From Caldithrix abyssi DSM 13497 (GTDB lineage Bacteria; Calditrichota; Calditrichia; Calditrichales; Calditrichaceae): a stretch of DNA of 64,000 bases. The translations under genes and the position numbers were made by a program. The stretch lies in the NCBI RefSeq assembly GCF_001886815.1, contig NZ_CP018099.1:62001-126000 (forward strand), given 5' to 3'. Position 1 is the first letter of the stretch, and each line of letters starts with the position of its first letter. The notes under the pieces were generated by a model, which searched no databases, was not told the DNA's origin, and saw only the letters and a program-made list of their open reading frames with translations. Below, piece by piece: positions 1 through 9,184 of the stretch.

Positions 1-1
1 A

Positions 2-883
2 CTACGGCTGAAAGAGGTGAAAATTTTCCATACCGGTATTGAGCGCCCTAATTTGTTCCTTGGCGTGGACGAAGTGTTTGGCGAAGATGAAAAGTTCGAT
101 ATTATCGCGCAGCATATTGAAAAATTAAGCACAGGTTCAGGCATTGTGTATTTTGCCCTTATTCAGGATTTGCTTAAAATGAGCGAACGGCTGAAAAAGG
201 CAAAAATCGAACATCTGGTTTATCATGGTAAGCTCGAAGCCAGCCTGCGCAAAAAAATACAGAACAACTTCATGCAGGGACAGCGCACAGTGGTCCTGGC
301 CACCAATGCCTTTGGTATGGGCATCGACAAGTTCGACATCCGCTTTGTTTTGCACGCCCAGATACCGGGCTCTATCGAAGCCTATTATCAGGAGATCGGC
401 CGCGCCGGCAGAGACGGCCTCCCATCTAATTGTATTCTGCTCTACGATCAACAGGATTTGAATATTCAGATGGAATTTATCAAATGGAACAATCCCTCCT
501 CAGATTTTTTTTATCGCGCCTACCAAATTTTACATGAACATCTGGAAGAGGTGAACGCTAACGGAATGGAATATTTTAAAGAACAATTGACGTTCAAAAA
601 TCGCCACGATTACCGGGCCGAAACCGTGCTCTCTTTATTTGATCGCTGGGGCGTCACAGTGGGCAGTATTGAAGAACGCAACCTGCAAATTATCGACGAA
701 CTGCCTGAAGAATGGCTGGATGAACAACATTTAGAAAGAAAATTAAAAATGGAGCAAATGCAGCTCTATCAGATGATGCAGTATGCTAAATTAGAAACCT
801 GCCGTAAAGCGTTCATTCACGAATACTTTGGAATTAACCACGGAACGCATTGCGCTTCGTGCGATAACTGCCAAAAAGGTTAA
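2..883 (+). CDS. recQ: RecQ-family ATP-dependent DNA helicase, C-terminal part (5' end outside window)
   Basis: The frame is open to the left edge, so this is the 3' portion of a longer gene; the GTG at 17 is internal. What is visible is the second RecA-like domain with the family's motifs: a YFAL strand, the YHGKL motif IV region, the ATNAFGMGIDKFDIRFVLH motif V and the QEIGRAGRDG motif VI. It is followed by the RecQ zinc-binding module, in which CRKAFIHEYFG precedes CASCDNC. The protein ends directly after that module, so there is no winged-helix or HRDC domain, as in short RecQ proteins. RecQ enzymes unwind DNA 3' to 5' in recombination and fork repair. The next gene is about 600 bp away, so this is the end of its transcription unit. 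Confidence 0.93.
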   Translation, partial: LRLKEVKIFHTGIERPNLFLGVDEVFGEDEKFDIIAQHIEKLSTGSGIVYFALIQDLLKMSERLKKAKIEHLVYHGKLEASLRKKIQNNFMQGQRTVVLATNAFGMGIDKFDIRFVLHAQIPGSIEAYYQEIGRAGRDGLPSNCILLYDQQDLNIQMEFIKWNNPSSDFFYRAYQILHEHLEEVNANGMEYFKEQLTFKNRHDYRAETVLSLFDRWGVTVGSIEERNLQIIDELPEEWLDEQHLERKLKMEQMQLYQMMQYAKLETCRKAFIHEYFGINHGTHCASCDNCQKG

Positions 884-1065
884 GCGGATCAATGATTAAA
901 AGGGCCGAACGAACATAAATACTTTTTCTGGCGTGTAAGAACCATTTCTTTTTAAGAATGGCCAGGCTTAACCTGGGCAACACAGCCGCAACGCGCACAA
1001 AGTAATTTTCTCGCAGATTACGCCAATCATCGCAGAAAATGATTAAACAAATTATTTCAAGCAAC

Positions 1066-1122
1066 CAGAGAAGTCACAAAGGGCGCAATGAATATTTTAA
1101 ATTAAATTGCCCTCACGCCTCG
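1066..1122 (+). repeat. Dispersed repeat family B, copy 1
   Basis: The stretch begins GAGAAGTCACAAAGGGCG, runs through an AT-rich TTTTAAATTAAA centre and ends GCCCTCACGCC. A second copy with the same ends lies at about 32424-32490 in the opposite orientation, with a longer AT-rich middle. It is non-coding in both places. Confidence 0.6.
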
Positions 1123-1199
1123 ATTCCCTTCTATCACAATAAAAATTGGGGATAAGGGGAATATTTGCTGTTGAGAATTTTCTCCGACGGTGTGCTGGG

Positions 1200-1372
1200 C
1201 GCCAACGCCGGATAATTTCTATTTAACCATTCAACGGTATAGATTCTTCACTCCGTCCCGATTTCTCAAGACTGAAGCTGGCGCTCCGTTCAGAATGACA
1301 GGCTAGCGACTATTCAACCATTCAACTAATCAACTAATCAACCATTCAACCAATCCAGCGAAACAAAAACTT
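1200..1372 (+). repeat. Dispersed repeat family A, copy 1
   Basis: Nearly the same sequence recurs at about 47622-47803. Shared landmarks in order are ATAATTTCTATT, the AGATTCTTCACTCCGTCCCG block, GGCGCTCCGTTCAGAATGAC, and a degenerate run of 8-9 nt units of the type CAACCATT/CAACTAAT ending in TCCAGCG. A truncated inverted copy sits at 32150-32226. The element lies between genes each time. Confidence 0.7.
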
Positions 1373-1500
1373 TCAAATTCCACCCGAACTGGACGTATCT
1401 TTTGGATGAGGTTTTCTAAAAACAACCTTCACGCAATTTTTTGCATCGCCAGCCGGAGTCGGTTATATTAAAAAAAAAGTTCACAAAAAAGGAGAAAAAA

Positions 1501-2397
1501 ATGCGACGCAGAAGATTTATTCGCCTCGCCTCAACAGCGCTTGCCAGTTTAAGTTTTTTACCGTATTCTGTGGGAAAACTTCACGCACAGTCACTGCCGC
1601 AGGCGGTGTGGGTGGAAAACGGAGAGCCGGAAGCCCTGCTGCGTCGCGCCCTTAAAGAGTACGGCGGGTTGGAGCGCTTTATCCAAAAGGGCAATCGTGT
1701 GGTCATTAAACCCAACATAGGTTGGGATCGTCCGCCGGAATTGGCAGCAAACACTAACCCCCACCTGGTAGCCGCTCTGGTCAAAGCCTGCAAACAGGCT
1801 GGCGCCCGAGAAGTTATCGTCTTTGATCGTACCTGTAACAATCCTCGGCGCTGTTATCGCAATAGTCAAATTGAAAAGCTGGCGAAAGATGCCGGCGCCA
1901 GGGTCGAACAAATTCGTCCCAATCGTTTTAAAAATATCGCCATACAGGGACAACTGGTTAAAGAATGGCCCATTTACGAAACGTATCTTAAAGCGGATAA
2001 AGTGATTAACGTTCCCATCGCCAAGCATCACTCCCTTTCCCGCGTCACCCTGGGGCTCAAAAACCTGATGGGCGTGATGGGCGGCAATCGTGGCGACATC
2101 CACAATCACTTTGCCCAAAAATTGGCAGAAATCGACAGAAAAATTTTACCCACGTTGACCATTATTGACGCTTATCGGATTTTGACCGACAATGGGCCGA
2201 TTGGCGGTAATCCGAAAGATGTGAAGCTGACCAAAACGTTGATCATCAGCGATTGTACGGTAAGCGCCGACTATCTGGCTCTGCAGCTCTTTGACCTTAA
2301 GCTGGATGAGGTGGCGCATGTTCAGGTGGCCTATCAAATGGGGCTGGCCAAATACGCTCCGGAAAAGTTGAAGGTTAAGCGGATTCAATTGTCCTGA
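1501..2397 (+). CDS. DUF362 domain protein with Tat signal
   Basis: The start is the ATG at 1501 because AAAGGAG lies 7 nt upstream; an upstream in-frame TTG would add 20 basic residues with no ribosome-binding site. This gives 298 residues. The N-terminus RRRRFIRLAS followed by a hydrophobic stretch and an AQS cleavage-like site looks like a twin-arginine export signal. The body fits the DUF362 family: VVIKPNIGWD, an Rossmann-like REVIVFDRT strand and KHHSLSRVTLGLKNLMG. DUF362 proteins often accompany ferredoxins, but their reaction is unknown. The downstream neighbour (38 bp gap) is a membrane polyferredoxin, so an exported redox role is inferred. Another Tat-DUF362 protein is encoded at 43935-44903. 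Confidence 0.85.
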   Translation: MRRRRFIRLASTALASLSFLPYSVGKLHAQSLPQAVWVENGEPEALLRRALKEYGGLERFIQKGNRVVIKPNIGWDRPPELAANTNPHLVAALVKACKQAGAREVIVFDRTCNNPRRCYRNSQIEKLAKDAGARVEQIRPNRFKNIAIQGQLVKEWPIYETYLKADKVINVPIAKHHSLSRVTLGLKNLMGVMGGNRGDIHNHFAQKLAEIDRKILPTLTIIDAYRILTDNGPIGGNPKDVKLTKTLIISDCTVSADYLALQLFDLKLDEVAHVQVAYQMGLAKYAPEKLKVKRIQLS

Positions 2398-2435
2398 AAA
2401 AGTTTGCAGATTAAATCGTCTTTCACGGAGGAACT

Positions 2436-3977
2436 TTGCGTACGGCGCGTCGCATCAGTCAGGTATTGTTCTTTTTGCTGTTTTTATGGCTCTTTTTAAT
2501 TACGCGATACCCTTACGAGCACGGTATTGCAAGCGACTGGTTTTTACGCCTTAGCCCGCTTTCACCCTTATTCCTGTTTATTAAAGATCTTCAGCTGCAC
2601 TGGTTTTTGTGGCCTGCGTTAATCATTCTGGCGCTAACCTTATTTTTAGGCCGTTTTTTCTGCGGCTGGATTTGTCCCCTGGGCACGTTGATTGATTTAA
2701 GTAGCAAGATCGTTAAATCGCCGGACAACCGTTCTTCTGCCAAACTTCAGAACGTACGCTTTGTTAAGTTTGCGTTGTTGGCTGGATTTGTTCTGCTGGC
2801 CATAATGGGCGTTCACTGGTGGGGCTATTTTGATCCGCTGTCTATTTTCAACCGCGCATTGACCGTTGTGTTTTATCCTTTTGCTACCTTTTTGATCGAG
2901 CCTGCCTTATTAGGCCTGGCCGATATTGCGCCGCTGGAAACGCCGGCCTACTGGTTGTACGACCATTTTAAGTGGTACGTCATGCCGGAAAATCAGGCGC
3001 ATTACCAGCAAGTTGTGTGGATCGCTCTTTTCATTTTTCTCATCCTGGCGGCAGAAAAAATATCCCGCCGCTTCTGGTGCCGCTATCTCTGTCCGGCGGG
3101 CGCTCTGCTGGGCTTTCTGTCGCAGTTTCGTTTTTACGAACGGCTTGTCGGCGAACAGTGCCCGGTTTGCAATAAATGCGTAACCGATTGCAAGATGAAC
3201 GCCATCCCGCAGGACGATGTGGGGCGCACCAGCAAGGTGGAGTGTATTGAGTGTTTTAATTGCGGCGAGGTTTGCCCGGAAAATATTAAAGCCATTACGT
3301 ACCGCTGGCGCTGGAGGCCTTATCATACGTCTGTGGATTATTCTCGCCGACAATTTTTAGGCACTACTGCAGCCAGCATTGCCGCTCTGGGATTACTGTC
3401 CGTAAATCTAAAAGATCGTTCGCAAACCGGGCGGCAGGTTCGTCCTCCGGGCGCATTGCCGGAAGATGATTTTAGAGACCGTTGCATCCGTTGTCTGGAA
3501 TGCGTGCGCGTTTGCGCTTCCAATGGCGCCTGCCTGCAGCCTTCAGGCATTCAGACATCCATTGACGATTTATGGCTGCCCATCGCCAACATGCGGCAGG
3601 GCTATTGCGAATATAACTGCAATCTCTGCACCCAGGTTTGTCCCACCGATGCCCTGCTGCCTCTAACTCTGGAGCAGAAAAAGAAGACGCCCATCGGTTT
3701 GGCCCATTTTGATAAAAATTTGTGCATCCCTTACGACCGTCACGAAGACTGCCTGGTTTGTGAAGAACACTGCCCCACATTGGATAAAGCCATCAAGTTT
3801 GATGTGCGCGATTACACCGACCCCCAGACGGGAATTACGCGCAAGGTAAAATATCCTTATGTGGTAAAAGAGTTGTGCATTGGATGCGGCATTTGTGTGT
3901 ACAAGTGTCCGCTGGTCGGCGAGCCAGGCATTTTTGTAACCACCAACAACCAGTTAAGGCTGGTGAATATATCCTGA
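2436..3977 (+). CDS. Membrane polyferredoxin, NapH-like N-terminus fused to NapG-like C-terminus
   Basis: The start is TTG with GGAGG 4 nt upstream; 513 residues. The N-terminal half has about four to five membrane segments and the NapH-type cysteine motifs CGWICPLG (Cys about 76) and CRYLCPAG (about 215), then two 4Fe-4S motifs beginning at about 242 and 270. At about 303-322 comes SRRQFLGTTAASIAALGLL, a twin-arginine-like sequence inside the chain. The C-terminal part carries four more Cys motifs (about 350, 391, 439, 481) in the order seen in NapG/MauM ferredoxins. In classical systems NapH and NapG are separate proteins passing electrons from quinol to a periplasmic reductase. No nitrate reductase is nearby; the partner is the upstream DUF362 protein. 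The electron acceptor is unknown. Confidence 0.85.
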   Translation: MRTARRISQVLFFLLFLWLFLITRYPYEHGIASDWFLRLSPLSPLFLFIKDLQLHWFLWPALIILALTLFLGRFFCGWICPLGTLIDLSSKIVKSPDNRSSAKLQNVRFVKFALLAGFVLLAIMGVHWWGYFDPLSIFNRALTVVFYPFATFLIEPALLGLADIAPLETPAYWLYDHFKWYVMPENQAHYQQVVWIALFIFLILAAEKISRRFWCRYLCPAGALLGFLSQFRFYERLVGEQCPVCNKCVTDCKMNAIPQDDVGRTSKVECIECFNCGEVCPENIKAITYRWRWRPYHTSVDYSRRQFLGTTAASIAALGLLSVNLKDRSQTGRQVRPPGALPEDDFRDRCIRCLECVRVCASNGACLQPSGIQTSIDDLWLPIANMRQGYCEYNCNLCTQVCPTDALLPLTLEQKKKTPIGLAHFDKNLCIPYDRHEDCLVCEEHCPTLDKAIKFDVRDYTDPQTGITRKVKYPYVVKELCIGCGICVYKCPLVGEPGIFVTTNNQLRLVNIS

Positions 3978-4087
3978 ATAATTGTAAAGAAGCCTTTTTA
4001 GGATACTCTCATCAAAAGATGGGGCGCTTTATCGTGTTAAATAGCAGACAGATCAACTAATTACGCATCACTCATTATGAAGATGCA

Positions 4088-4148
4088 TGCTCTGTGAGCC
4101 TGCTCTGTGAGATAGACCAGTTTCCCTAAATTGTTTTCTTTAGGGGGA
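4088..4148. repeat. Short tandem repeat and stem-loop between converging genes
   Basis: TGCTCTGTGAG occurs twice (4088-4098 and 4101-4111) with a 2 bp spacer. Just after it, TTCCCTAAA (4122-4130) can pair with TTTAGGGGGA (4139-4148) over a short loop. The stem lies between the convergent polyferredoxin and metallopeptidase genes and may act as a terminator, but there is no clear T tract. Confidence 0.3.
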
Positions 4149-4260
4149 ATACTTCCTGGTTTTATGGTTTTGGCTATTCTGACTTAGACTATAATCCATA
4201 ATTTTTAAGTTTGACTTATTGGGTGAAGATTTGTCAAAAAAGGTTTAAAAAAAGATAATA

Positions 4261-4935
4261 TTAAAAAGAACGCTCCAACACAATTCCATATTCATTTAAC
4301 CATTTTTGGGCTTTTTTTAGATTTGGAACTTGTGTTTCAACAATCGTCCAGAACCTGGACGTATGATTGCTCTCCAGAAGATGCGCCAACTCATGCACCA
4401 CCACGTAATCGATCACAAACATTGGCGCTTTAATCAACCTCCAGTTGAAGTTTAGATTATTTTTCGGCGTACAGGAACCCCAGCGGTATTTTAAATCCGA
4501 AATCAGCACCTCATTGTATGTAACGCCTAAATTGCTGGCATACCGCTGCACCCGCTCGGGGATGATCTTTTGCGCCTGTTTTTTGTACCACTCCTTAAAA
4601 ACCTCGCTGGCTCGCTCGGCGGAAACCGCGGCGACAATAAATTTACCAGCAAAGCGGATCGACTCCTCAGCGTTGTTGACGATTTCCAATCGATACCTTT
4701 TGCCCAGATACAGCACCGTTTCTCCTGAGACAAACTCTTTGTACTCGATTTTGGAAGAATACTTTTGCGCGCTCTTTAACTTTTCGTAAATCCACAATTT
4801 GTTGCTTTCCACAATGGCCGCGATTTTCTCCTCCGGCGTGCCGCGCGGCGCTTTGACCACCACCCTGCGATCCCGCTCTACCGTAATGGTGATGGTTTTA
4901 CGATCAGAATATTTTACGGAGTACTGAAAGTCCAT
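4261..4935 (-). CDS. YgjP-like (M48-type) zinc metallopeptidase
   Basis: 224 residues. The zinc motif HELAH (about residue 184) is followed by a third ligand region NHTSRFW, and RWGSC sits upstream, the usual YgjP/WLM-type layout (formerly DUF45). No signal peptide is seen, so it should be cytoplasmic. The gene starts 3 bp after the hsdR stop and is the last gene of the restriction operon. Peptidases of this family commonly lie next to type I restriction genes; a role in turning over HsdR or another operon product is plausible but not shown. Confidence 0.85.
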   Translation of the reverse strand: MDFQYSVKYSDRKTITITVERDRRVVVKAPRGTPEEKIAAIVESNKLWIYEKLKSAQKYSSKIEYKEFVSGETVLYLGKRYRLEIVNNAEESIRFAGKFIVAAVSAERASEVFKEWYKKQAQKIIPERVQRYASNLGVTYNEVLISDLKYRWGSCTPKNNLNFNWRLIKAPMFVIDYVVVHELAHLLESNHTSRFWTIVETQVPNLKKAQKWLNEYGIVLERSF

Positions 4936-4938
4936 GTC

Positions 4939-7900
4939 TCACTCTGCAAATAAAATAATGTTGTTATTGGCTCTGGCAATTTCCATGATGCGTGAAATAA
5001 TCTGGTTGCGATTTGTTACCACATTGGGCAGTCGGTTAAACCGTTCCGACAACAAAATTTGCTGAATTTCTGCTTTAAGTCGATTTCTTGCCGGAATGCT
5101 CTGCCAGAAACCGGTTAGTTCCAGTTCCCGCTTGATCACCTCAAACAGTTCCCGCGTCAATGCCACCAGGTTGTCTTCTTCATCCCTGGTGAAGGCCTCT
5201 TCTCCGTGAACCTTGCCGTAAATTTCCCGCGCCAGTACGCGGAAAAAGGGCATCTGCTTTTTGCGATGCAGCCCGCCGGGCGGCTTGGGCATGTTTTTGA
5301 TCTTCCGCCGCAGTTTCTCCAGTTCTTCGTAAATGCGCTGCCAGTTGTTTTTGAATTCTTCTAAAATGCGCTCCAGCGCTTCGGCAAAGGAAGCGTACAA
5401 TTCCGGATCTTCATCAAAATGGATATCGATGTGATGGCGAATGGCGTGTTCAATTTCCGCTGCCTTGGTCTTGACGCGTTTGCGTTTGCCCACTTCCTGT
5501 TCGAAATTGTCGTCGATGATGGAAATGGGCGCCACCTTGAGTTCAATACCTTTCGATTGTAAATAAGCGTCGGTAATGGCGCGCAGTTTGGCGGGAATGC
5601 CCTTCATGCTGAAACGCTGATCGCGAAAATGGCGCTCTGCCAGGGCGTTGATTTCGGTGAGCATCTGATAATCTTTGAAGAAATCCAGCGCCTCTTTGCG
5701 CGGAAACACCACGTTCATCGCTTTAGAAAGTTTGCGGTACAGCAGGATGTATTCAAAACGAATGTCCTCATCGTAAAACAGATCGAAAAAGGCGTCGTGA
5801 TCGGTTAAATCGGTTAAGCCATGCTTCTTCAAAAAATCAATAATCTCCCGATGGGCGGCAATCAGGTTGTTGAGTTCCTCTTCCTCCGAGCCCAGCGAAT
5901 CAAGGATTTCTTTCTGCTCCCGTTCGTCGTAACTATCGATGGCTTCTTTCAGGTGGTTCCCGACGCCAACATAATCTACCACAAAGCCTTTTTCTTTAAA
6001 AGCGTCGCCAATGCGGTTCACACGCGCAATGGCTTGCAATAGATTGTGAGCGACAATCACCCGATCCAGGTACATCACCTGCTCGATGGGCGCGTCAAAG
6101 CCGGTAATCAACATGTTCATCACCACCACAATGCCCACATCGCCTTTAACGCCCTCATCCTCGGCGTCAAAGGGCAATTTGAAACTTTTGATGATGCGTT
6201 CGTGCTTTGCCGGATCGGAGCGCTCTTTGATGTGCGGCAAATCGTTGTGCCCGCCGGAGATGACCGTTTCCACGCGCAGGGCGCGCAGACGATCCAGATT
6301 CAGTTTTTGCGGATTGTCTTTTTCCAGTTGGGCAATCTTCTCTTTCAATGCCTCTTTTAACGCCAGTTCGTAACGCACCGCCGCTTCCTGCGAAACCGCC
6401 ACCACCTGCGCCTTGTAGCCGTTGGGGAAAATGTGCCGCACATAGTGATCAATCATATCCTTAGCCTTGGCGCGGATGGTCTCTTCCGCTTCCAGATAGG
6501 CTTTGCGGGAACCGTAGCCCAGAATTTGCAACCGTTCGGCCAGATTGTAATCGCTGAACACATCTTCAAAAGCAACGTCCATGCCTTTTTTGTCAATGAT
6601 TTCCGCCCTGTGCGTGCGCCCTTCGTAAACGATTTCCAGCGTCACCTTATCGTCGATGGCCTGCCGCATGGTGTATTTATCGATGTAATCGCCGAACACT
6701 TTTTCGGTCTTGTCGATGGGCGTGCCGGTGTAACCGATTTTTGCCGCGTTGGGCAGCGCCCGATCCAGATTGGCGCCCAGCAGCGCATACTGCGAACGGT
6801 GCGCTTCATCGGTCATGATTAAAATGTGCGGACTGGGATTGAGTTCCGGAAAAACTTCCTTTAAATCCCGCTCCTGAAATTTGTGAATCATGGCCATGAT
6901 TAGATCCGACGAATCGCCGGGCAGCAGTTCTTTGAGCCGGGCAATGCTGTCAGCCACTTTCACCGTAAAGCCCACGCTCTGGCTGGTTTCCGCTAATTGC
7001 TGCTCCAATTGCGTTCGGTCGGTGACAAACACCACCTTCCACTTGCATAGTTGCGGATGGCGGTACATCTCGCGCACCATGAACATCATGGTCAACGATT
7101 TGCCCGAGCCCTGCGTGTGCCAGATGATGCCGCTGCGCTCGCGGCGATTTTTTCCGGTCAACAGCCGCTGCACCGCTTTTTTGACCGCTCGAAATTGCTG
7201 GTAGCGGGCGACAATCTTTACCAGTTGCCCTTTGTCGTTGGTGGTAAAAATCGTAAAGGTGCGGATTAGACTTAACAGATTGTTGTGATCCAGCATGCCG
7301 GCGATCAGGCGTTGTTGATCGTTGGGCGCCGATGCGCCATGCGACAGGTCGTTCAACGTGCGCGGATAGGGATCGGCCCAGCGGAAAAAATATTTTTCCA
7401 GGTGCGAGGAAATGGTGCCGAATTTACACTGGTTGCGGCAGGTGGCAATCATGAACTGGTTGTAGTAAAACAATTCCGGATTGCCCTCGCGTTTGGCGCC
7501 GCGCTGTTCGCTGTAGCGCAGCAATTGATCGATGGCTTCCGGAATGGGCTCGTGGGCTTTGGGCGATTTGCATTCCACAACCACCACCGGCAGCCCGTTA
7601 ATGAAGAGCACAATGTCCGGTACAATGTGGTGCTCGGTGCCCGGCACGCGCACTTTAAATTGGCTGATTGCCAGAAAAGAGTTGTTCTCCGGATGATCAA
7701 AATCGATGTAGTGCACGGTGGGGCTACGCTCGCCGGTCCGGCGATTCTCCGACACGCTGGTGTTTTCCAGCAGCAAATTCAGCACGTGGCGATTGTTTTC
7801 TAACAGGCCGGCGGCGGGAAAGGTGGTGATGCGTCGCACCACTTCTTCTATCTGGTCGTCTTCCAGCCAGTGGTTGATCTTTTTCAGCGCCCGGCGCAGT

Positions 7901-8076
7901 TCCGGAAGGATCACTACCTGCGCAAAATGCTCCCGTTCGCTGTCCTGCGGTAACTGCGTTTGCTCCAGCCGCTTCACCGTCCAGCCCAGTTCTTCCAGTT
8001 GCTGCAGGAACGGCTCTTCCACATGGTGTTTTTCATCGATTTTCAAATTATCCGGTATTTTTTTGTCAATAGGCAC
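4939..8076 (-). CDS. hsdR: Type I restriction enzyme, R subunit
   Basis: 1,045 residues from a GTG with AAGGAG 5 nt upstream. In order: an N-terminal nuclease domain with the PD-ExK signature (PDIVLFINGLPVVVVECKSP, about residues 150-170), an SF2 motor with Walker A TQGSGKS (about 320) and DEAH (about 421), a second motor domain containing MNMLITGFDAP and AIARVNRIG, and a helical C-terminus that normally binds the methylase core. The protein translocates DNA and cuts it when sites are unmethylated. All key residues appear intact and the length is usual. It sits after hsdM, hsdS, darT and darG in one operon, with a 76 bp gap behind darG. Confidence 0.95.
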   Translation of the reverse strand: MPIDKKIPDNLKIDEKHHVEEPFLQQLEELGWTVKRLEQTQLPQDSEREHFAQVVILPELRRALKKINHWLEDDQIEEVVRRITTFPAAGLLENNRHVLNLLLENTSVSENRRTGERSPTVHYIDFDHPENNSFLAISQFKVRVPGTEHHIVPDIVLFINGLPVVVVECKSPKAHEPIPEAIDQLLRYSEQRGAKREGNPELFYYNQFMIATCRNQCKFGTISSHLEKYFFRWADPYPRTLNDLSHGASAPNDQQRLIAGMLDHNNLLSLIRTFTIFTTNDKGQLVKIVARYQQFRAVKKAVQRLLTGKNRRERSGIIWHTQGSGKSLTMMFMVREMYRHPQLCKWKVVFVTDRTQLEQQLAETSQSVGFTVKVADSIARLKELLPGDSSDLIMAMIHKFQERDLKEVFPELNPSPHILIMTDEAHRSQYALLGANLDRALPNAAKIGYTGTPIDKTEKVFGDYIDKYTMRQAIDDKVTLEIVYEGRTHRAEIIDKKGMDVAFEDVFSDYNLAERLQILGYGSRKAYLEAEETIRAKAKDMIDHYVRHIFPNGYKAQVVAVSQEAAVRYELALKEALKEKIAQLEKDNPQKLNLDRLRALRVETVISGGHNDLPHIKERSDPAKHERIIKSFKLPFDAEDEGVKGDVGIVVVMNMLITGFDAPIEQVMYLDRVIVAHNLLQAIARVNRIGDAFKEKGFVVDYVGVGNHLKEAIDSYDEREQKEILDSLGSEEEELNNLIAAHREIIDFLKKHGLTDLTDHDAFFDLFYDEDIRFEYILLYRKLSKAMNVVFPRKEALDFFKDYQMLTEINALAERHFRDQRFSMKGIPAKLRAITDAYLQSKGIELKVAPISIIDDNFEQEVGKRKRVKTKAAEIEHAIRHHIDIHFDEDPELYASFAEALERILEEFKNNWQRIYEELEKLRRKIKNMPKPPGGLHRKKQMPFFRVLAREIYGKVHGEEAFTRDEEDNLVALTRELFEVIKRELELTGFWQSIPARNRLKAEIQQILLSERFNRLPNVVTNRNQIISRIMEIARANNNIILFAE

Positions 8077-8152
8077 ACTAACTCCTTATGATAAAGTTAA
8101 TTTTGCCCAATAACTCTCTCAAAGATATTGTGCAAAAAGTGCGTTACTATTC

Positions 8153-9175
8153 TTATCCCCAGCCATCTTCCCTTAATCGCCGTTCGGCAATTTTAATATG
8201 CTCCGGTTTGAACTGCTTGCACTTGCGATCGCTCCATTCTTGCATGGCTATGACGACGTCTTTTTTTCCTTCATGCTTCAAAATCCAGTGCACCGATGCC
8301 AGCAACTCCATTCCATAGGGCGTTTCGAAGCCTTCCACTAAATGCATCACCTGTTCCAATTTTTGCCGGGCTTCCGCATGTTTTGCCAGATACGCGTCCG
8401 CTTTTTCCACCGCCTGCGGCAAAAGAGAAATCTCCACATCCGGCTGTTGCGTGTCGCCGTAACCGCGAGTGAAATGCCCTTCAATGACTTCCAGAACCTT
8501 GTTCAGGTTGTGGGCATAGGGCCCGTAATGGTGCTTTACATATTTAAGACGCAGGGGAATACCGGCTTCCTGCAGGAAATAGGCTAATTTCTGAATTTCC
8601 AGCAAGGTTAAGCGATATGCATGACGAGAATAAAACTGCATTAACTTGATGAACAATGCCCGGGCTAATGTCATCTTCGGTTTTTCTTTTTTTACCGGCA
8701 TTGTTTCCGCTGCCGGTGCGCCCTCTGGTTGATAGACCAACACTTTAACATCGGGCATATCTTCAAATGCTTTTTCAATCATTTCCTTTACTTTTAGCCA
8801 TTCCAAACCGCCTAAACCACTTCCCAGTGGCGGAATGGCAACAGAACGTATCCCCAGCCGTTTTATCTCCTGTTTTAACGTCTGAAGTCCGGATTCAATG
8901 TATTCATATTTTGACTTGGCTTTCCAGTGTGTTTTAGTGGGAAAATTGATGATGTATTTAGGATTAACAAACGAACCGGTCGACCAAACCTGAACTCTGC
9001 CCGGACGTAATTCACCTTTACGACACGCTTTCTGGTAGGCACTAAAATAGGCTTCCGGAAAGGCTTTTTTGAATTGCAGAGCAATGCCCTTGCCCATGAT
9101 GCCCACACAATTGACGGTATTTACCAGGGCTTCGGCGTCTGCCTGCACGATGTTGCCTTTAGTAAAGGTAATCAT
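8153..9175 (-). CDS. darG: DarG macrodomain antitoxin (ADP-ribosyl-DNA glycohydrolase)
   Basis: 340 residues. Two adjacent ATGs exist; AGGAGG is 5 nt before the second (9175), which is preferred over 9178. Residues 1 to about 155 form a macrodomain: FTKGNIVQADAEALVNTVNC, GIMGKGIALQFK and a IPPLGSGLGGLEW loop. This domain in DarG removes ADP-ribose from thymidine in DNA. The C-terminal 170 residues are helical (QKLAYFLQEAG, HHYGPYAHNL) and correspond to the DarG region that binds and blocks DarT. The gene follows darT by a few bases, and its ribosome-binding site overlaps the darT stop. Confidence 0.92.
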   Translation of the reverse strand: MITFTKGNIVQADAEALVNTVNCVGIMGKGIALQFKKAFPEAYFSAYQKACRKGELRPGRVQVWSTGSFVNPKYIINFPTKTHWKAKSKYEYIESGLQTLKQEIKRLGIRSVAIPPLGSGLGGLEWLKVKEMIEKAFEDMPDVKVLVYQPEGAPAAETMPVKKEKPKMTLARALFIKLMQFYSRHAYRLTLLEIQKLAYFLQEAGIPLRLKYVKHHYGPYAHNLNKVLEVIEGHFTRGYGDTQQPDVEISLLPQAVEKADAYLAKHAEARQKLEQVMHLVEGFETPYGMELLASVHWILKHEGKKDVVIAMQEWSDRKCKQFKPEHIKIAERRLREDGWG

Positions 9176-9184
9176 CATAGCCTC

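Larger units (their letters stand above)
884..1500. other. Non-coding gap with two dispersed repeats
   Basis: No ORF with coding character lies between recQ and the DUF362 gene. The gap holds a family B repeat copy near 1066-1122 and a family A copy near 1200-1372; the rest shows nothing recognisable. A clean ribosome-binding site (AAAGGAG) sits just before the ATG at 1501. Confidence 0.6.

Noticed and set aside
834-1064. 76-codon minus-strand frame after recQ
   Set aside because: It overlaps the recQ end, lacks a ribosome-binding site and has low-complexity composition.
3978-4260. Left attachment site of a tRNA-Phe integrated island
   Set aside because: No copy of the tRNA 3' end (TTCGATTCCGGGAGGCGCC) was found in this gap and no integrase lies inside the island.
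7285-7803. 172-codon plus-strand frame opposite hsdR
   Set aside because: Shadow of the restriction subunit nuclease domain; composition and lack of motifs argue against a gene.
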